Shown: positions 52,101 to 55,643 of the stretch, one piece after another
Layout: every line of letters starts with the position of its first letter
How positions within the stretch are numbered: position 1 is the stretch's first letter
NCBI GenBank assembly: GCA_022925895.1
Contig: JAKSYS010000405.1
Span: 1-55,643 of the forward strand
Direction of reading: 5' to 3'
Source: Fragilaria crotonensis
Lineage: Eukaryota > Bacillariophyta > Fragilariophyceae > Fragilariales > Fragilariaceae
Length of the DNA: 55,643 bases
Notes under the pieces: model-generated
What the model saw: the letters and a program-made list of their open reading frames with translations, nothing else
Told to the model about the DNA's origin: nothing
Database searches by the model: none
Position numbers and translations under genes: made by a program

Positions 52101-52800
52101 ATTTCTCGAAAAGAAATGGCTCGCTGTGTGGTGTCAAAGAATGGCGAGAGGCAAGGCTGGTCGAGTGAAATTCCACGAAGCCTTGGAGCATCGAAAGGAG
52201 GAGTTGGCTCTGAAGGAGCGCCAGAGAAAAGCAGCATCCTCCGTTCAGAGTTTATACCGAGGAAATGTCGCAAGGAAGAATGTTCTGGAAATGAGGCAAC
52301 AGCAAACAAGCGAAGCAGTTGTCGACGAGGCGCAATCAGAGGCAGTTATGGTTCTGAAGAAGCAGTCAGAGAAGGCAGCTTTGCAGGCCGATAAAGCAGC
52401 TGCCGTTGCGGTTCAGACAAAGCACGAGCGCAAGATCGAGATCGACGCTCTCCGGCACGAACTCGATGGTGTGAGCTCCGCTGCGGCCAATGCCAAGTTA
52501 ATGGCAGAAGAGATCGCCAGTGTCAGGGCGGAAGCAGAATTATTACGTAAGGAGCTTGAGTTGTCGAAGGCAGAGACGGAACGAGCAAAATCTCGACTCT
52601 TGGCTGTTGAGAGCGAAAACCAAGCACTGAAGGCCAAGCTCAAGAATGGGGGACATTTTGAGACATACAAGAGCACTCGCTTTGAAGAACACGGGGATCT
52701 GCTACAGCTGGACGAGCGTATTAACAACTTTGCCCTGAGAAGTAAGCAGGGACGAAAGGATCTTGATGCACTGGTTCAATCGTTGGCAATCTTGAGATGA
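49118..52800 (+). CDS. unconventional myosin heavy chain (three exons)
   Basis: Exons 49118-49991, 50103-50456 and 50531-52800 splice to 3498 nt, an exact reading frame of 1165 residues. Introns are 49992-50102 (GTACGT...GCAG) and 50457-50530 (GTAAGT...TCAG). Motor-domain signatures are the P-loop GESGAGKT (224-231), switch I NDNSSRFGKF (310-319) and switch II DIFGFESF (543-550), with the motor ending about residue 855. Several IQ-like motifs follow (~860-960), then a Glu/Lys/Ala-rich coiled coil to about residue 1120 and a short tail without a recognised cargo domain. Two inserts stand out: ~25 residues just before the P-loop (Asn/Thr/Asp-rich) and ~35 Arg/Ser/Pro-rich residues after the P-loop helix, at loop 1. 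It is an actin-based ATP-driven motor; the class looks stramenopile-specific. It is convergent with the GT32 gene, 42 bp apart. Confidence 0.93.
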
Positions 52801-52842
52801 AACCTAAAGTCGTCGTTGTTGTTGTTGTTGTACGGCAATGGC

Positions 52843-54163
52843 TCATCGAAGGTGGTGATCAAGTTCCTGGAACGAATACAAATGTGCATCCAACAGAGTA
52901 TGCATGCAGCTCATATTGGTCGCCGACCTGTCACCCTTCGTAAAATGCACCATGCCCATTTCGTTGTAGTTCTTGTTTTTCACTTTCCGTTTCATGGATT
53001 CTCTTTGGACATACTCATTGTCGTGTTCAGCGCGACCCACGACGGTAATGCTGCGGTGGTCTGTCCCGACCCATAATCCTGCCTTCGCGGGGCGTTGGCC
53101 CGCATCTGGGACAGTGACTCCTTGATCCGCCATGAATGATTGAAAACCTCGATTGAGAGCATGGGGTCCTGTAACTAGCGGAGCACGCTTGAGCAGAAAG
53201 CCAATGTCCGGGGCATACAAAAGTTCAGAGAGCACGTGATGAATGGTATAGAACATGATTGCTGGTGGAAGATTGTGTGAGATATCCGTTGTTGTGATAT
53301 GCGATTCCTGAACTGTTGCATTGGAACTTACGATGGCGGGGGCTCGCTGCCATGAAATACTGCGAAAGCATGTGGTAATGTTCAACGACAAAGAAAGCAT
53401 CGTCGTCGGCAGTAATTGTTGTAGTATTGAATATGTTGGGTTTCGTGTCCACATCAGCATATATCCCACCGTATTCCCAAAGGATGAGGTACCGCCAAAG
53501 GTCAGCTTTCAACGTTCCTTTACCTTGTATGCATTTCAACACCAACGATAAATGGGGAAACTCTGGCCAGTCCTGTTGAAAGAGTCGATCAATAGCTTCA
53601 TCAGAATGAAAGTAACTCGCCCAATCGTCACCAAGCTTCCAATTCTCAATTAGTTGAAAAAACTCCGTGGTCACACAGCGAGACTTGGAAGTTTGATGGA
53701 CAATACGTGGAATTTTAAGATTGCCGGAAAAGAGATGCGTGTATGGCAGGTGTTTATCTGCAACTGGGATCAGGTTACCCGAGCAATTTTGTTGATTGTT
53801 GTTCCCGTCTAGTCCATCTACAAGCTGATCCAACGGTATGAGATGATTTGAGTCTCGCCGCAAGGTTGAAGGACTATCATTTTCCGATGCGTCCATTCGT
53901 TTACGTGTCAAACTCTGATTACCACTAGATGCCGCATCTAGCATTGATCCATTTGACTCTCTCTCCATAGTGTCCCCTCTTCGTAAATTCCCGTCCGCCT
54001 CTCTCGGAGCTACAAACGTGGCATCCGACGATGTCAGTGTCGTCGTCGTCGTAGTCATCCATGGATTGCAGTACAATGATCCCAGATATTGTTCCAACAG
54101 TACCATTGGACACGCTATCATGAGGAAGCATTTCATCAAACGATTTGGTGCAGAAGATGCCAT
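52843..54163 (-). CDS. OCH1-like GT32 glycosyltransferase (two exons)
   Basis: Exon 1 is 54163-53332, the intron 53331-53262 (70 nt, GTAAGT...CCAG), and exon 2 53261-52843; together 1251 nt and 416 residues. An N-terminal hydrophobic segment (~10-30) gives type II Golgi topology, followed by a Ser/Thr/Asn/Arg-rich stem (~36-130). The catalytic part has IPRIVHQTSKS (~151) typical of GT32, LKADLWRYLILWEYGG and the metal-binding DxD in YADVDT (237-239). The splice restores SPRHPIM, the family block near the C-terminal half, in frame. OCH1-type enzymes transfer mannose from GDP-mannose to glycans in the Golgi. Donor and acceptor here are inferred from the family. Confidence 0.9.
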
Positions 54164-54428
54164 GGGAGACGGCTACTCTAGAATCTAGAAGATCATGATG
54201 TGTATGTGTGTGTTGGGGCAAGATGCGATCCTGTGGGTCTACATTCCATGGTTGCCTTGGAGACAACAACATACTTCCTGCTCTTCCCACTCAGCGCCAT
54301 ACACATCTATAGTACACGAGTACCAGGCACTACACTAGCCTACAGGTACTTGTACATCGGAATATGGGAGGACTATCATACTGTATGATAGTTGATAGAT
54401 GATAGGATGATAGGTGATAGGTGATAGG
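54164..54428. other. GT32 upstream region with GATAGGT repeats
   Basis: Presumed promoter of the GT32 gene. At 54388-54428 the sequence is a short tandem array of GATAGGT and GATAGAT-like units, the same repeat that follows the neighbouring element at 55004-55025. It was therefore one array before insertion. Confidence 0.6.
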
Positions 54429-55003
54429 TATCGTTGTGTTTTAAACAAATTCAGATTTTGAATTTGTTTTAAACAGTTTAAAACTGTTTAAAACAACTTT
54501 GTTTAAAACAGCAACAGTTCACAGTAGTAAGTACTACAGTAATCCAAGTAGTCAAGTACTCGGAGTAGACCACCAATCAATACGGTTCAAAGCCTTGAGA
54601 ACAAGACAACAAGGATAACCAAGACAGAAAGGAGCCCTAAGGACTAATCAGCATGAACTTATAATTGCACTTATGCCTGACAATACTCTGCCTTGTTGCA
54701 TGCAGGTATCCTACCAACTGAATGGTATGGATCCCCTATAAGTGTCCACTGATAACATCCTTTTGTCTCACCATTCTTCTTGAATCAAAATGTATTGAAT
54801 TGTCTGACATGCATAACTTAACTGATGTTCTGCATTTTGATGCTGTTTCAACCTATAAACAATATAGTTATGTGATGAGCAATGAGCCTTGTCGATGAAA
54901 AAACCGCATCATAACCGTAAAACCTTAACCCTAACCTAGATTTCAATTAAACAAATTGTTTTTTTTGAGAAAAAAGTTGTTTTAAACAGCAAACACAACG
55001 ATA
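54429..55003. mobile_element. 575-bp TIR element (MITE-like) in a GATAGGT array
   Basis: The left end TATCGTTGTGTTT (54429-54441) is the exact inverted complement of the right end AAACACAACGATA (54991-55003). On both sides stands GTGATAGG (54421-54428 and 55004-55011), an apparent 8-bp target duplication of hAT type, although the host array makes the exact length ambiguous. Subterminal repeats of TTTAAAC/GTTTAAAAC are dense at the left end (54439-54512, including a near-perfect hairpin) and present at the right. No ORF for a transposase, so non-autonomous. Confidence 0.78.
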
Positions 55004-55025
55004 GTGATAGGTGATAGGTGATAGG
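55004..55025. repeat. continuation of the GATAGGT array
   Basis: Three GATAGG(T) units directly follow the right end of the 575-bp element; the other part of the array is at 54388-54428. Confidence 0.7.
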
Positions 55026-55381
55026 CAGGGGTGGGCAATTTAGGCGATCCGGCCGGCGCGCCTACCAGCGCCTAAAATAGGTTAATTTAGGCGCTTTGTC
55101 AGACTTTGATTTAGGCGCAGGGGTTAGGGGTTAGGGGTACGGTACAGTGCCTCCGTGCCAGTACAAAATCGGGTTTAGAAATAACAACCGTAATACAGTA
55201 GTTGAAATACAGTGAGCTACTGGTACCCACTACTGTTTATCGAAGTACTGTATACTGTATATTTATATATATATACAGCACGATGATGAATATGTGCAAT
55301 AATTTAGGCGCTTTGTCGAAGTCGAATTTAGGCGCCCATGCCCCTTTTTGAAGGCGGCCGCCTAAATGCTATTAAACCCTG
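55026..55381. repeat. hAT-like terminal-repeat element with TTTAGGCG words
   Basis: The left end CAGGGGTGGGCAATTTAGGCG has the CAGGG(G)TG start common in hAT elements. The right end, read in reverse, starts CAGGGTTTAATAGCATTTAGGCG. ATTTAGGCG(C) recurs at least five times inside, including two ~35-bp direct repeats (about 55083 and 55300). No matching 8-bp target duplication is seen at the two borders, so the exact ends are unsure. Confidence 0.5.
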
Positions 55382-55643
55382 TACATCACACACATTAGGG
55401 ACGCAACCTCTCGTTTGCCGGTACTGGTAGTACGTCAAGTTCCACATTCTGTAGGTAGAATACCACAAAATCCGACAGAAAAAGCAGTCTAATTTACAGA
55501 GCGGGGGTCAGAATTTCATCGTGCTGCTCGAAAAAATCTGCACGCGGTGCGAGAAAGATACCACCAATATGTCCAAAATAGGTTTCTAAAGGATCGAGAC
55601 CAATATGTCCGATTCAGATTTCTGCTCCAGCGGTGGGGATGCT
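55382..55643. other. right window end, no gene seen
   Basis: No coding frame. The words ACCAATATGTCC occur at ~55563 and again at ~55601, each followed by related sequence (AAAATAGGTTTC / GATTCAGATTTC), hinting at the edge of another repeat that continues beyond the window. Confidence 0.35.

Noticed and set aside
54926-54945. Telomere-like CCTTAACCCTAACC string, and TTAGGGG units near 55120
   Set aside because: Only one or two units, inside the TIR elements; far too short for telomeric DNA.

Overview
The window is nuclear DNA of a eukaryotic microalga, most probably a pennate diatom. Supporting signs are short GT-AG introns (70-111 nt) inside otherwise uninterrupted genes, a divergently packed gene layout, a non-LTR retrotransposon of the kind common in diatoms, intergenic DNA crowded with GTAC palindromes, and a fragment of PS-rich repeat protein. 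The species cannot be fixed from the sequence alone.

Layout. (1) 1-13926 is a duplicated, transposon-rich block. Positions 1-3171 repeat 10745-13926 almost exactly: a Ser/Arg-rich repeat protein gene followed by the 5' half of an SMP-30/regucalcin-like lactonase gene. Between the copies lies a minus-strand LINE-type retroelement (ORF1, EEP endonuclease, reverse transcriptase) whose 3' end is cut exactly at the duplication junction. The second lactonase copy (13264-14574) is intact. (2) 14604-19988 encodes a 1794-residue membrane protein with two extracellular Cache-like sensor modules, four membrane segments, two HAMP-like regions, a TPR segment and a vWA-like C-terminus with a degenerate MIDAS; this is the most interesting gene here. 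(3) 20-28 kb is gene-poor, with a divergent small heat-shock gene, a PS-rich gene remnant, a 127-bp tandem duplication, a GC-rich inverted repeat and a 29/30-bp minisatellite. (4) 28.1-33.8 kb holds an LRR protein, a RAD51D-like recombination ATPase and a mitochondrial dimethylglycine/sarcosine dehydrogenase-like flavoprotein. (5) 34.3-43.7 kb is a cluster of six alpha-crystallin (HSP20) genes, interrupted by a 1.5-kb PIF/Harbinger-like element placed 107 bp upstream of one of them. (6) 43.9-54.2 kb is a dense set of secretory and cytoskeletal genes: cathepsin Z, a membrane-anchored methyltransferase, an acid-sphingomyelinase-like phosphodiesterase, an unconventional myosin and an OCH1-like GT32 glycosyltransferase. 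(7) The right end is non-coding and holds a TIR element inserted in GATAGGT repeats and a second hAT-like repeat.

A cross-cutting feature is that four conserved genes (dehydrogenase, cathepsin Z, methyltransferase, phosphodiesterase) each carry one single-base frameshift at a short homopolymer, and the left copy of the duplication differs from the right in its coding part only by small indels. Residual long-read consensus errors are the simplest explanation, although real allelic lesions are not excluded.

The genes do not form a pathway. Two sets have a functional link: the HSP20 cluster (protein homeostasis, by local duplication), and the neighbouring cathepsin Z, methyltransferase, phosphodiesterase and GT32 genes, which all encode secretory-route proteins.
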